From the NCBI GenBank assembly GCA_002418865.1, contig DIEY01000007.1:1-20087 (forward strand): a stretch of DNA of 20,087 nucleotides. Reading direction: 5' to 3'. The translations under genes and the position numbers were made by a program. This DNA comes from Bacteroidales bacterium UBA5762. Its GTDB lineage: Bacteria > Bacteroidota > Bacteroidia > Bacteroidales > TTA-H9. Positions 8,139-16,270 of this stretch are shown in pieces. The notes beneath the pieces were generated by a model, which had not been told where the DNA came from, did not search any database, and was given only the letters and a program-made list of their open reading frames with translations. The number at the start of each line of letters is the position of its first letter. The first letter of the stretch is position 1.

Positions 8139-9689
8139 TTATTGGGTATTTTCTGTCATTGTATGGAGAGCAGGGGTTATATTTTTCGATAGCCTTAAGG
8201 TATAACGACTTGAAAGATTTTGCTTACGCAAATTAACCCTGATATATTTATCTATGGTATTCGAATTCAACATAATGGCCATTGAACTGTAAATTAGAAG
8301 ACTGGTTGGAAGCTGTCCTATTACAGCATTACCATACGATGCTAACATAACACCAAGCATACCTGATGACAAGGCACTCATCATTGCGATGAGCTTTGGA
8401 TCTCTTAGCCTAAACATTAATAAATAAGAGGCTTTCCCTAAAGTATAAAGCTGTATAAATAGATGAAGAAATAATCCAACAATGCCTGTTTCAACCCAAA
8501 TCAATACATACCAGCTATCGGTGGGGATATTCGCAAGAAAGGCATTGGGAACAAACTTTTGAGCTTTTACACCGCCATGCCCTAATCCACCTCCAAATGG
8601 ACGTGTAGCCATATAAATCCTCAATTTCCTTTGATTCTCTAATCTTACTTGAAGACTGGGATCTTGAGGATTAAAAGCACTGCGCATTCTTCTGATGTTA
8701 TAATTACTCTGTCCAATAGTTGTGTATTTAAAAAATACAAATATGGCTAATCCAACTATCATACCTATGGTCAGAAGGTAGATATTCTTCTTATGGAAGA
8801 GATAGAGTGCAAAGCCAGCAAAAGGAATAAATAGGGCTCCTCTTGTCCCTGAAATTGCCATGCCATAAAATCCTAAAATAGCAACTATAGCATCAAATAT
8901 TTTTTCTTTGAGCTTTTTTTCTTCAAAAAACAAAATACTAAATACGACTGCCGTATAGGCCTGATTTGCTCCAAATTGCCCAGCATCGCTATAAAACGAA
9001 AAAACCCTGAGCCGGCCAAACAAAACATGGGTTTGAGCTGCACCACTATCGAGCCATGCTTTTTCCCATGCGTCGAGCCCAACTTGTAATTGTATGATGC
9101 CTTTAATTGAGGCTAATATTGAAAAAATTCCCCATATCCTAAACAAAATCTTCAATCGTTTAGGAGTATTTAGATACATTAAGGCAAAAACTACAAACAT
9201 GAAAAAGTAAAAACCGAGTGGTCTTATGGCCGATAACCATGCAGCAACACTTTGTGCTTCAGGATTTACAACTTCTAAAGCACAATACATTAGCCAGATA
9301 AAAGCCAAAAGGGTAATATCTTTCTTAGCAGGATGCCAATCGATTTGTTTAGGAAATTTATGAAGAAACATCGCCACTACAGTCAGAATTATTAATATAT
9401 CGATTAAGAAACCTATGGGGAGATCGGGTTGGATATAACGACTGATGCCTAATAAAACAAAACCTGTAGCTATAGTCGTATAAACTCCAAATTGAGGATA
9501 TAGAATAATTATGGCAAAATAAACAACGAAAAGAAGTGAACCACTTAAGATAATTCCAATATTCAATCCATAATTGCCAATAGTATAACCAAATATCAGA
9601 CTCAATAATAATATACCCAGAATTACTAAGGGTTTTTTAAGTTGGGCACTCCCTGAAGTAGGGTTAATATTCAGGTCTACTTCATTCAT
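8139..9689 (-). CDS. O-antigen polymerase/ligase family protein (Wzy/WaaL-like)
   Basis: Polytopic inner-membrane protein of 516 residues with about 10-12 hydrophobic helices spread from residue 20 to about 475, and a polar C-terminal tail of about 40 residues. It carries hallmarks of the Wzy_C (O-antigen ligase) family: AISGTRGALFIPF (278-290), RPFGGGLGHGG (363-373) at the end of the large periplasmic loop, and TDSWYVLIWVETGIVGL (390-406), which matches the usual hydrophilic motif plus ExGxxG helix. In an operon with a flippase and co-polymerase the simplest role is repeat-unit polymerase. A ligase role cannot be excluded because both share this fold. Its start codon overlaps the end of the flippase gene by 8 bases (ATGAATGA), implying translational coupling. 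Confidence 0.85.
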   Translation of the reverse strand: MNEVDLNINPTSGSAQLKKPLVILGILLLSLIFGYTIGNYGLNIGIILSGSLLFVVYFAIIILYPQFGVYTTIATGFVLLGISRYIQPDLPIGFLIDILIILTVVAMFLHKFPKQIDWHPAKKDITLLAFIWLMYCALEVVNPEAQSVAAWLSAIRPLGFYFFMFVVFALMYLNTPKRLKILFRIWGIFSILASIKGIIQLQVGLDAWEKAWLDSGAAQTHVLFGRLRVFSFYSDAGQFGANQAYTAVVFSILFFEEKKLKEKIFDAIVAILGFYGMAISGTRGALFIPFAGFALYLFHKKNIYLLTIGMIVGLAIFVFFKYTTIGQSNYNIRRMRSAFNPQDPSLQVRLENQRKLRIYMATRPFGGGLGHGGVKAQKFVPNAFLANIPTDSWYVLIWVETGIVGLFLHLFIQLYTLGKASYLLMFRLRDPKLIAMMSALSSGMLGVMLASYGNAVIGQLPTSLLIYSSMAIMLNSNTIDKYIRVNLRKQNLSSRYTLRLSKNITPALHTMTENTQ

Positions 9690-11052
9690 TATCTATGGGT
9701 TTTCTACAAAAATAATGTATAATAGAAGCCCAGCCAATCTTGAATATCATACTGAATTTCAAATTAATTTCTCGATTGATAAAATGATAACCCAGAACCA
9801 TTCCTATGAATGTAAATAGCCATGTTGCAAGAGCCACTCCAATCAGACTCTTGAAAATAAATACGGCAATAAGGTCTCCAATTATATTGGCAACGACCAT
9901 TACCAAAACCTTATAAAAATCTTTTTCGGGTTTATTCATCGAATTGAGTGCAACGCCCGTCATTCTATCCAATGGGAGCATAATTCCATAAAGAACAAAA
10001 ATTTTAAACAGCAAAACAGTACTTTGCCCGGGTATTAATTCAGGGTTCAAATACTCCCTTCCGCCAAGGATTAAAACGAAAATATCGGCAAAAACGAAAC
10101 CAACAAGAATGATGGGGATGAATAAAAGCGTCATACCTCCCGTATAACTATAGAAATACCATTTGAATTTCCCCAGTTCATTTTTAATACTTGCTCTCGA
10201 TAATCTTGGATAGGCAGTAGCCGCAAAGCTTCTTAAGGGAATCTGCAACATCTCGGTAAGTTTCAAAGGAATGGCATACATGGCCACTGCTTTGCTCCCC
10301 AAAGGACTAATGCTGATAATAAATGTATCGGCCGAACGCAAAAGATTTGAGCCTACAAGTGTTAAAGTGGTGAATTTTCCAAAATTCAGAAGAGTTTTTA
10401 AAGAATGTTTGTCTGTATGACCTAAATAAGCAATTCCATCCCATTTTTTTAATATACACCCAACCGATACGAGCAAATTCAAGACAAGATGAACTAAAAT
10501 AACGGTATCAAGAGAAGTATCCCAATTTAAGAAATAATTCAAGCAAAGAAATACAGAAAAAGAGCTCACATTGAGCAAGCGTATGTAAAAAATCTCAAGA
10601 AATCTTTCTTCGGCTTGCAGTATAGTTATGGCATTATTAAAGGGAAGATTAACAATAGCAAGAATGGGATACCAAATAAAGAATAATTTATAGGGAGAAT
10701 TAACAATGGGATTGCGAAAGATAAAATAGGTCAAGTAGAGAATTACAACGACACCAAGAGTAATAACAATACCTATGGCATAATTTGAACCTATAAGTTT
10801 TTGTTTTTCTTCTGTGTCAGCTCCCGATAAGAATCGCACCAGTGCTGAGTTAGTAAGACCGAATCGAAACATTTCAATGAAACCAGCTGTGGCAAGGTAT
10901 ACTATCCATTCGCCAAAAACACTCGAATTGAACGTACGAGCTAAAAGAGCAAAATTGATGAGTCCAAAAACAGCCGAACTTCCATTACCGGCAAGAGATA
11001 AAAAATTTTTATTGTATAGTGTTCTATCTAAGATTTCCTGTTTGGGCTTCAT
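9682..11052 (-). CDS. Wzx-type polysaccharide flippase (MOP superfamily)
   Basis: Inner-membrane protein of 456 residues with about 12 or more hydrophobic helices, the usual size for Wzx/PST flippases. The N-terminus (SLAGNGSSAVFGLINFALLARTF broken over residues 19-41, then FGEWIVYL) has the family pattern of a first helix followed by a Gly-rich turn. A central segment with LRSADTFIIS and YAIPLKLTEML resembles the conserved mid-protein region of the family. It probably moves the undecaprenyl-linked repeat unit to the periplasmic face. The gene starts 30 bases after the co-polymerase gene, the widest gap in the operon, and its stop overlaps the start of the polymerase gene. Confidence 0.87.
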   Translation of the reverse strand: MKPKQEILDRTLYNKNFLSLAGNGSSAVFGLINFALLARTFNSSVFGEWIVYLATAGFIEMFRFGLTNSALVRFLSGADTEEKQKLIGSNYAIGIVITLGVVVILYLTYFIFRNPIVNSPYKLFFIWYPILAIVNLPFNNAITILQAEERFLEIFYIRLLNVSSFSVFLCLNYFLNWDTSLDTVILVHLVLNLLVSVGCILKKWDGIAYLGHTDKHSLKTLLNFGKFTTLTLVGSNLLRSADTFIISISPLGSKAVAMYAIPLKLTEMLQIPLRSFAATAYPRLSRASIKNELGKFKWYFYSYTGGMTLLFIPIILVGFVFADIFVLILGGREYLNPELIPGQSTVLLFKIFVLYGIMLPLDRMTGVALNSMNKPEKDFYKVLVMVVANIIGDLIAVFIFKSLIGVALATWLFTFIGMVLGYHFINREINLKFSMIFKIGWASIIHYFCRKPIDNE

Positions 11053-11082
11053 ATAAAATTTCTGCTGCTCTATTAACGGCTT

Positions 11083-13740
11083 TTAAGTTAATAAAGATTT
11101 TTCGCCAAGTTGAAAGTAAAGCATCTTTTTGACGAAACGCCTTATCCTACTACGAGGCCGTGGTAATTCTCCAAGCACAGTTTCGAGAGCTTCTATCTCA
11201 ACCCCGTTCAATATAGCAATGGGTTTTTCTTTCAATAACTTAGTCATATTGAATAGAGCTAATGCATCAGATTTTTTCCAAGTTCTATTAGCCCTCACAA
11301 CCATAAAGCCTAAATCGGCCTGAGTAACAATATCGATGGGATATGGGTTAAAGATGATGCCAGGTATTTCGATAATTATATTTTTATATTGATTAAAAAT
11401 AGGCTGTGAATCAATAAAGTTCATTTCGTTTAAAGAATGGATTTCAGGGAAATGGGGATCGATCAAATACTTAAAATTATCCTCATTAGGGCTTGGTAAA
11501 GGAATGATATTGTTAAGAGTTTTTGAAGATTTTGGCTTATTTTTAACTTTCTTTGTTGATCGGCCTTGTGTTTTACGCAAATCGTCGGTCGAATCAATTG
11601 GATTTGAAGTTTCAGGTTGAGAAGCAAACAACCATTGGTTTTCGTCTTTTGCTGAAGAACGGACGAAGGTGAGAAAAGCAGTCTTTTCACCAAATTCTCT
11701 TAATTTTTCGGCTATTCGAGCTCCAATAAAGGTTTTACCTTCTTTTTTTGAGGGGCTAAATAATAATAAGATGATAGGGCCACCATGTTTCACATTATCA
11801 CGAGTGTTGAGCTTGATATTATATACTATCAGTTCAATTAGGCGGTTAGTAATAAATGGCAGATTGTATATAGTGTATCGTTTTTGAATTCTGGGAAAAA
11901 CACCAGCCAATCTCAACCGAGCAAGTTCCTCAAGGCGTTCAGGGGTACGTATCGTATTGTCAAGTAGTTCGAGGGCAATAATGATGAAGGCCACGAAAAA
12001 AAATCCAAAAGCTGCAGCAATGATATAAATGAGAAACTCCTTGCTTTTCATTGGTTTAAGAGGAAAATAAGGAGCATCTAAAGCTTTAATATTCGATGCT
12101 AATTCAATGTTTTGTTGCCTTAGCTTACTCGAGTTTAAACTTTGAAGCAAAGAAAGATACTCTTCTTCGGCCACTCCAATCTCACGTTCGATTCGTTTTT
12201 GTGTAGAACCTAAGGGAGCAAATGTCTTATAATATTCGAAAAAATCCTTTATTCGATTGGAAAGTACCTGCATGGTTGCTCTGCTCTCCTCATAAGCAAT
12301 AACATTAGTGAGCCACTCTTCTAATAGATTATCCAATGGAAGTCCATCTATTGTATTTGTGTAGGAATATAACTGGTTTACATATTCCTCTAACTGTTTT
12401 TTCAATCGTTCCGATTCGGCTTTTAATTCGACAAGTTTTGCCCTGTTCTTCGGATTAGGATCATTATATACCTCAGTGATGGTAATCTTCGAAGTTATAT
12501 CTGAAAGCTTATTACGCGTGTTAATAATTTGGTCGGTTTTCAATTGTATTTGCCCCTGAACACTTAATTTTTCTTCCAACCTGTTCAAAACCGCTGCCGA
12601 GGCTTCAAATTTAACCATAGCATTGTTGTATTCCTGATCTAATTTTTCTTTCATGTCGGCTACGGCCTTGCTCTGTTCGTAATAATTGATGATATTGTTG
12701 GTTTTATTGAATTCTAATAGCTGGTCTTCTGCATTTCTTAAACGCAAGGCTGCCTTGTTTACCTCATCGGTAAAGTATTTGACCACAGCATCAGAGCGGT
12801 TTTCGTTTACAGTTTTATAACGATTGATAAAAACATCCGTTAATACCAAAAGTGTTTGCCTACAAATACCTGGATCGGTTGAAGTATATTTAATATTGAT
12901 CAAATCGCTGTTTTGAACCCTCCTAACTGTTACCGATTGTATAGTTTTGATGGAATAAAAAGGATCATCTGAATTGAGTAAACGATACAAATAGTTGGTA
13001 TCGTTGGCAAAGGCATATTCCCATATAATTTTGAAATTTTTTTCGAATTTATCTTGAGCTATCCCAGGCTTGAGTAAGCCAATCGTATCGAAAACCAAAT
13101 CCATTTTACCTGTAGTATCCTTTGCGATATTTTTGATAAAAAGGGCATGGCCAGGTGTTAAAGAATAGGATGTCAATTGATTATTGTTCATTAATTCACT
13201 CACCGAAACGCCATATTGCTTTGCTAAAAAAAGAATTGTTTCATCGGGTTTTACTTTGTGAAAAAGTTGATTTTGAAATATAAAATCTTCATTTTTCAAA
13301 TAAATTGTATCTGAAGGTTTTGAATTAATATGCGACCCCTTTGTGGAGGGTTCGATTTTTTGATGGATTAATTTTTTAATATATTCAGGTGTAGTCTGTT
13401 GCAAATTTTTATAGTTTTCTTCAGAAATGTATTCGGAAACAGATTTTTCGAGCATAAGATTTTGGGTAAATAAGCGCAGACTTGTTTCGGCAGCCACCTC
13501 ACGACTTTTGATAATGTTGATCATATTGTCGAACATATTGTTGGTGGCAAATACGTTGTAATTTCTGTCAGGATCGAGTGTAAGACCTGAAGCTATACCT
13601 GTGTAAATGGTGGTTTCCGATTCATATTTTTCCGAAACGTCTTTTCTAAGTATTCTAACTATAATTATTAATACGAGGGGAACACCAATAAGTAGGGGTA
13701 GGTTACGATGCAAAACTCTAATGATCCTCGTCCAATCCAT
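11083..13740 (-). CDS. Polysaccharide co-polymerase (Wzz/Wzc/GumC-like) with LysM motif and degenerate BY-kinase domain
   Basis: Inner-membrane chain-length/export protein of 885 residues. TM1 is about 14-31 and is followed by a large periplasmic region. A LysM-like motif lies at about 161-204 (KVKPDETIL, YGVSVSELMNNN, LTPGHALFIKN). Long predicted coiled coils span about 320-550. Before TM2 (about 569-591) is the proline-rich motif APYFPLKP (556-563), typical of Wzz proteins. The cytoplasmic C-terminus (about 650-885) is shaped like a bacterial tyrosine kinase with a recognisable P-loop, FSPSKKEGKT (661-670). The Walker A' Asp segment is replaced by TFVRSSA (691-697), the Walker B Asp by Glu in IIIEIPG (788-794), and no Tyr cluster ends the protein. 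A Lys/Ser-rich linker (about 715-745) is inserted. Likely a pseudokinase scaffold. Starts 10 bases after the TolC-like gene. Confidence 0.88.
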   Translation of the reverse strand: MDWTRIIRVLHRNLPLLIGVPLVLIIIVRILRKDVSEKYESETTIYTGIASGLTLDPDRNYNVFATNNMFDNMINIIKSREVAAETSLRLFTQNLMLEKSVSEYISEENYKNLQQTTPEYIKKLIHQKIEPSTKGSHINSKPSDTIYLKNEDFIFQNQLFHKVKPDETILFLAKQYGVSVSELMNNNQLTSYSLTPGHALFIKNIAKDTTGKMDLVFDTIGLLKPGIAQDKFEKNFKIIWEYAFANDTNYLYRLLNSDDPFYSIKTIQSVTVRRVQNSDLINIKYTSTDPGICRQTLLVLTDVFINRYKTVNENRSDAVVKYFTDEVNKAALRLRNAEDQLLEFNKTNNIINYYEQSKAVADMKEKLDQEYNNAMVKFEASAAVLNRLEEKLSVQGQIQLKTDQIINTRNKLSDITSKITITEVYNDPNPKNRAKLVELKAESERLKKQLEEYVNQLYSYTNTIDGLPLDNLLEEWLTNVIAYEESRATMQVLSNRIKDFFEYYKTFAPLGSTQKRIEREIGVAEEEYLSLLQSLNSSKLRQQNIELASNIKALDAPYFPLKPMKSKEFLIYIIAAAFGFFFVAFIIIALELLDNTIRTPERLEELARLRLAGVFPRIQKRYTIYNLPFITNRLIELIVYNIKLNTRDNVKHGGPIILLLFSPSKKEGKTFIGARIAEKLREFGEKTAFLTFVRSSAKDENQWLFASQPETSNPIDSTDDLRKTQGRSTKKVKNKPKSSKTLNNIIPLPSPNEDNFKYLIDPHFPEIHSLNEMNFIDSQPIFNQYKNIIIEIPGIIFNPYPIDIVTQADLGFMVVRANRTWKKSDALALFNMTKLLKEKPIAILNGVEIEALETVLGELPRPRSRIRRFVKKMLYFQLGEKSLLT

Positions 13741-13750
13741 AGCTTGATAC

Positions 13751-14515
13751 TTATTGAAGCTGGTTTATAAGATTGAATTCCACACCCGTAAGAATCTCGA
13801 GTAAACTATAGGAGGTTATAAAGGCGGTTCTCTGTTGTTCATATTCCGATTTTGCACTTGAGTAGAAATCCATCACACGAGCCAATTCTCCCAAAGGAAG
13901 TTGACCATTCTTGAATTGTTGTTCTGCCATTTTTACTTGTATCTCATAAGTTAGTTGACTGTCATTGGCAATCTTTAATAAACGTTGACGCATCAATAAA
14001 TCATTATATTGAGTAATTACCTCTTTTCTGATTTCATGAATAAGCTCATTTCTATGATTTAGAGCTTGTTCAACTTCTTTCTTAGCCAGATTCATCGTTG
14101 TTTTACGCTTCAAAATATCAAATAAGGGCATTTTCATGTAAGCGCCAATACTATAAATCCATTCATCCCGTGTAATATTGCCCTCTGAGGGCAAAGCTAC
14201 TCCACTTTGAACAAGTGACCAATAATCCAATCGGCCATATCTTCCATACATATCTATGCCTATGTTTCTTAAGTATTGATTCTTTTCTATCAAATATTTA
14301 TAGTGATTGACAACAACCTCGGCATCTCTGAATTTTAAATAAGGGCTGTTAGCAATGGCCGAGTCAATTAAAGCATCTAAAGGTGGAATATATTTCGAAA
14401 TATCATCGATAATTGGATCAAATACCTTAGCATTGGTTTCGTCTTGTGCTTTAATAATCAATGACGAAAAACACAGTAATACAAAGAAAATGAATAAAGT
14501 GGTTTTTTTTCTCAT
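13751..14515 (-). CDS. Half-length TolC-like outer-membrane protein
   Basis: Secreted protein of 254 residues if started at the second ATG. That start gives a clean signal peptide (MRKKTTLF, hydrophobic core, cleavage near IKAQ/DE). The upstream ATG at 14524 adds only MFD and overlaps the previous gene; an AGGA lies about 11 bases before the preferred ATG. The mature part has the pattern of one TolC/OEP repeat: an N-terminal PLDALIDSAIANSPYLKF helix, a strand ending MKMPLFDILKR, then long helices with QQFKNGQLPLGELARV and a final LLEILTGVEF. Typical TolC proteins have two such repeats and 420-500 residues, so this one is about half size yet looks complete. Placed directly before the co-polymerase, it is a candidate outer-membrane or periplasmic partner for export. 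Pore formation is unproven. Confidence 0.78.
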   Translation of the reverse strand: MRKKTTLFIFFVLLCFSSLIIKAQDETNAKVFDPIIDDISKYIPPLDALIDSAIANSPYLKFRDAEVVVNHYKYLIEKNQYLRNIGIDMYGRYGRLDYWSLVQSGVALPSEGNITRDEWIYSIGAYMKMPLFDILKRKTTMNLAKKEVEQALNHRNELIHEIRKEVITQYNDLLMRQRLLKIANDSQLTYEIQVKMAEQQFKNGQLPLGELARVMDFYSSAKSEYEQQRTAFITSYSLLEILTGVEFNLINQLQ

Positions 14516-14516
14516 A

Positions 14517-15710
14517 TCAAACATCTTCCTTTTGAAACATAGCCGGAATAGTCTTCAAAATTAAAAGAATATCTCCCCAGAATGAATGATGCTCAGCATA
14601 GTTATTGTCGAGTTTTTTACGTTCTTCTTCCGACATCATTCCCTTTTTCCCTCTAAGTTTAACCTGCCATAATCCAGTAATTCCGGCAGGTGCACTAAAG
14701 CGTTTACTATACTCATCTGTAGTCAATAAATTCGCTTCATACAACGGAAGAGGACGATTACCTACAATCGACATGTCGCCTTTCAAAACATTGATTAGTT
14801 GAGGGAGTTCATCTATACTGGTTTTTCTTAAAATTTTTCCAACTTTCGTAATTCGAGGGTCATTCTTAATTTTTATAAAAGTAGCTTCATCCCTGCGTTT
14901 TTTCTTTTCCAAATACCAATATTCACAAATTACCTTATCTCCATAACTTAGTAACTGAGAACAATACTGCCCATCAGGTAATTGGGCACATCTTGGACAC
15001 TCCATCTCTTCATCGATTCCGATTAACATTTTAGCATACTGATTATTTTTTTTCAATTCCTGAAGGTGTTTATCTGCATCGAGGTACATGGTACGAAGCT
15101 TGTAAAAATCGAAAATCTTAAACTGTCCAAAACGTTTCGAAGTATAATATACTTTTCCTTTAAATCCTGACTCAGCCCAAATGGCAAATATCGAAATCAA
15201 AAGGAGGGGAGAGGTAATTAAAAGTCCCAAAGAGGCTGCAATAATGTCGAAAGTTCTCTTTTTCCAATCTATGGGATACAAATTTTTATTTTTTGTTAAT
15301 TGTCTATGTTGTTCGTGCTTTTCTTTGTAATCTTTGATAAAATCAAGACGATAGAGAAGGTGATCGTGCTGAAGTGGTGTAACATAGTAGTCATCGATTT
15401 GGGCTTGAAAGGCTTGTTTATAAATAGCCTCACTGAACTCATGAGTAATCAAAATATAAGGCAATTGAAAGGAAGAAGTAAATTTTGAATGTTTCAGAAA
15501 CTCGAAAAGTTCTATTCCATTTCCACCCGCAAGATGCATTTCACAAACTATACCGTCAAAATCGGTCTTCTTTTGCAGAATATTGAGTGCCTCTATATTG
15601 CTTTCAGCCACTACAAAATCTATCCGTTGATCCTCCTCAAAGCCTTTAATGACTTCATTACTACCACCAATATATAAAATTTGATAATTTTCTTTTTTTA
15701 ATTGTAGCAT
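14517..15710 (-). CDS. Phosphoglycosyl transferase (WbaP/WcaJ-type) with N-terminal pseudo-receiver domain
   Basis: Initiating sugar transferase of 397 residues. The C-terminal part (about 150-397) is a monotopic phosphoglycosyl transferase that places a sugar phosphate on undecaprenyl phosphate. It has a re-entrant hydrophobic helix (about 153-177), FDFYKLRTMYLDAD (200-213), IKNDPRITKVGKILRK (281-296), the catalytic Asp-Glu pair in TSIDELPQL (297-305), DMSIVGNRP (312-320) and a GITGLWQV end. Instead of the usual four-helix N-terminus it carries a receiver-like fold (about 9-125) without phospho-chemistry residues: Gly-Gly for the acidic pair (15-16), Glu57 in place of the acceptor Asp, Thr111 in place of Lys. 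A Cys-containing insert (C238, C241, C250, C262) lies within the catalytic domain. It follows a stand-alone receiver gene by 9 bases. Confidence 0.9.
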   Translation of the reverse strand: MLQLKKENYQILYIGGSNEVIKGFEEDQRIDFVVAESNIEALNILQKKTDFDGIVCEMHLAGGNGIELFEFLKHSKFTSSFQLPYILITHEFSEAIYKQAFQAQIDDYYVTPLQHDHLLYRLDFIKDYKEKHEQHRQLTKNKNLYPIDWKKRTFDIIAASLGLLITSPLLLISIFAIWAESGFKGKVYYTSKRFGQFKIFDFYKLRTMYLDADKHLQELKKNNQYAKMLIGIDEEMECPRCAQLPDGQYCSQLLSYGDKVICEYWYLEKKKRRDEATFIKIKNDPRITKVGKILRKTSIDELPQLINVLKGDMSIVGNRPLPLYEANLLTTDEYSKRFSAPAGITGLWQVKLRGKKGMMSEEERKKLDNNYAEHHSFWGDILLILKTIPAMFQKEDV

Positions 15711-15719
15711 AGTAGTCTT

Positions 15720-16106
15720 TTACCAATGTATAGCATAGTGGATAGGGAAAAGATTTTTCTTAATAAGTTCTTCCAGTTCGAGTACATTAAAAGGTTTAAC
15801 CAAAAAGTCCTGAGCACCAAGCCTGTAACATTTTACACGGCTATCACTACTTTCTTCTCCAGATAACATGATGATAGGTGTATGTTTTAAATAACCTGAG
15901 GCACGGACTCTCTCTATAAACTCATACCCATCTATTTTGGGCATTTGAATATCGCATATAATGAGGTCAGGTATGTTTTTTTCGAGCCATATCAGTCCTT
16001 CTTCGCTATTTGCTTTGCTTATTACAACATAATCTCGTCCATAATAATTTTCCAAAAGCAAACGAATGCTATATTCATCATCTATAACTAATATTTTTTG
16101 CTTCAT
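15720..16106 (-). CDS. Stand-alone response-regulator receiver protein
   Basis: Single-domain CheY-like protein of 128 residues with all residues needed for phosphorylation: acidic pair Asp9-Asp10 in VIDDE, acceptor Asp52 in LIICDIQMPKIDG, Ser82 in IIMLSGEE, and Lys104 in FLVKPF. There is no DNA-binding or enzymatic output domain, only a short tail after about residue 118. It is the first gene of the polysaccharide operon and lies 9 bases before a transferase whose own receiver-like domain has lost these residues. A reasonable inference is that it signals by protein contact, possibly with that domain, in response to an unlinked histidine kinase. No kinase is encoded in the window. The ATG has no visible Shine-Dalgarno, as is common in this phylum. 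Confidence 0.92.
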   Translation of the reverse strand: MKQKILVIDDEYSIRLLLENYYGRDYVVISKANSEEGLIWLEKNIPDLIICDIQMPKIDGYEFIERVRASGYLKHTPIIMLSGEESSDSRVKCYRLGAQDFLVKPFNVLELEELIKKNLFPIHYAIHW

Positions 16107-16132
16107 ATTCGGGATTTCTGCCTATGGGATAC

Positions 16133-16146
16133 TAACCAAATGGTTA
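16133..16146. promoter_or_regulatory. Inverted repeat in polysaccharide-operon leader
   Basis: TAACCA-AA-TGGTTA has perfect 6-base arms with a 2-base spacer. It lies between the proposed -7 box and the first start codon, roughly +7 to +20 from the inferred start of transcription. It could be an operator; the spacer is too short for a stable RNA hairpin. Function is inference. Confidence 0.35.
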
Positions 16147-16158
16147 CTATATTTTATA

Positions 16159-16166
16159 CAAATATA
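16159..16166 (-). promoter_or_regulatory. Putative -7 box of the polysaccharide operon
   Basis: On the minus strand this reads TATATTTG, matching the Bacteroidota -7 consensus TAnnTTTG. It lies about 52 bases upstream of the receiver gene's ATG. No TTG is found at the usual -33 distance; that position is instead occupied by a palindrome (16183-16192), so activator dependence is possible. AT-rich sequence makes chance matches fairly likely. Confidence 0.4.
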
Positions 16167-16182
16167 AATCAAAAATACTTAA

Positions 16183-16192
16183 ACCTATAGGT
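16183..16192. promoter_or_regulatory. 10-base palindrome near the -33 region of the polysaccharide operon
   Basis: ACCTATAGGT is a perfect palindrome. If transcription starts near 16153, it lies at about -30 to -39, where an activator or repressor could meet RNA polymerase. A single occurrence, so only a candidate operator. Confidence 0.3.
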
Positions 16193-16270
16193 AAAATTTT
16201 GACCTAATGATTTGAATGATTATATAAATAATTATAGCACAAAATATTACAAGATGATTAGGGGAAAATT

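Larger units (their letters stand above)
5..16106 (-). other. Exopolysaccharide/O-antigen (Wzx/Wzy-type) biosynthesis operon, 3' end open
   Basis: Twelve consecutive minus-strand genes are spaced by 3-30 bases, with one 8-base overlap (Wzx/Wzy) and one abutting pair (transferase/TolC-like), so they very likely share a transcript starting near 16153. The contents (initiating transferase, co-polymerase, flippase, polymerase, five glycosyltransferases, methyltransferase, amidotransferase) match a Wzx/Wzy-dependent polysaccharide locus. No terminator is seen after the last gene, whose stop is at position 5, so the locus probably continues outside the window. Not seen here: a Wza-like exporter, sugar-nucleotide synthesis genes or a tyrosine phosphatase. 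Whether the product is capsule, exopolysaccharide or O-antigen cannot be told from the sequence. Confidence 0.8.
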
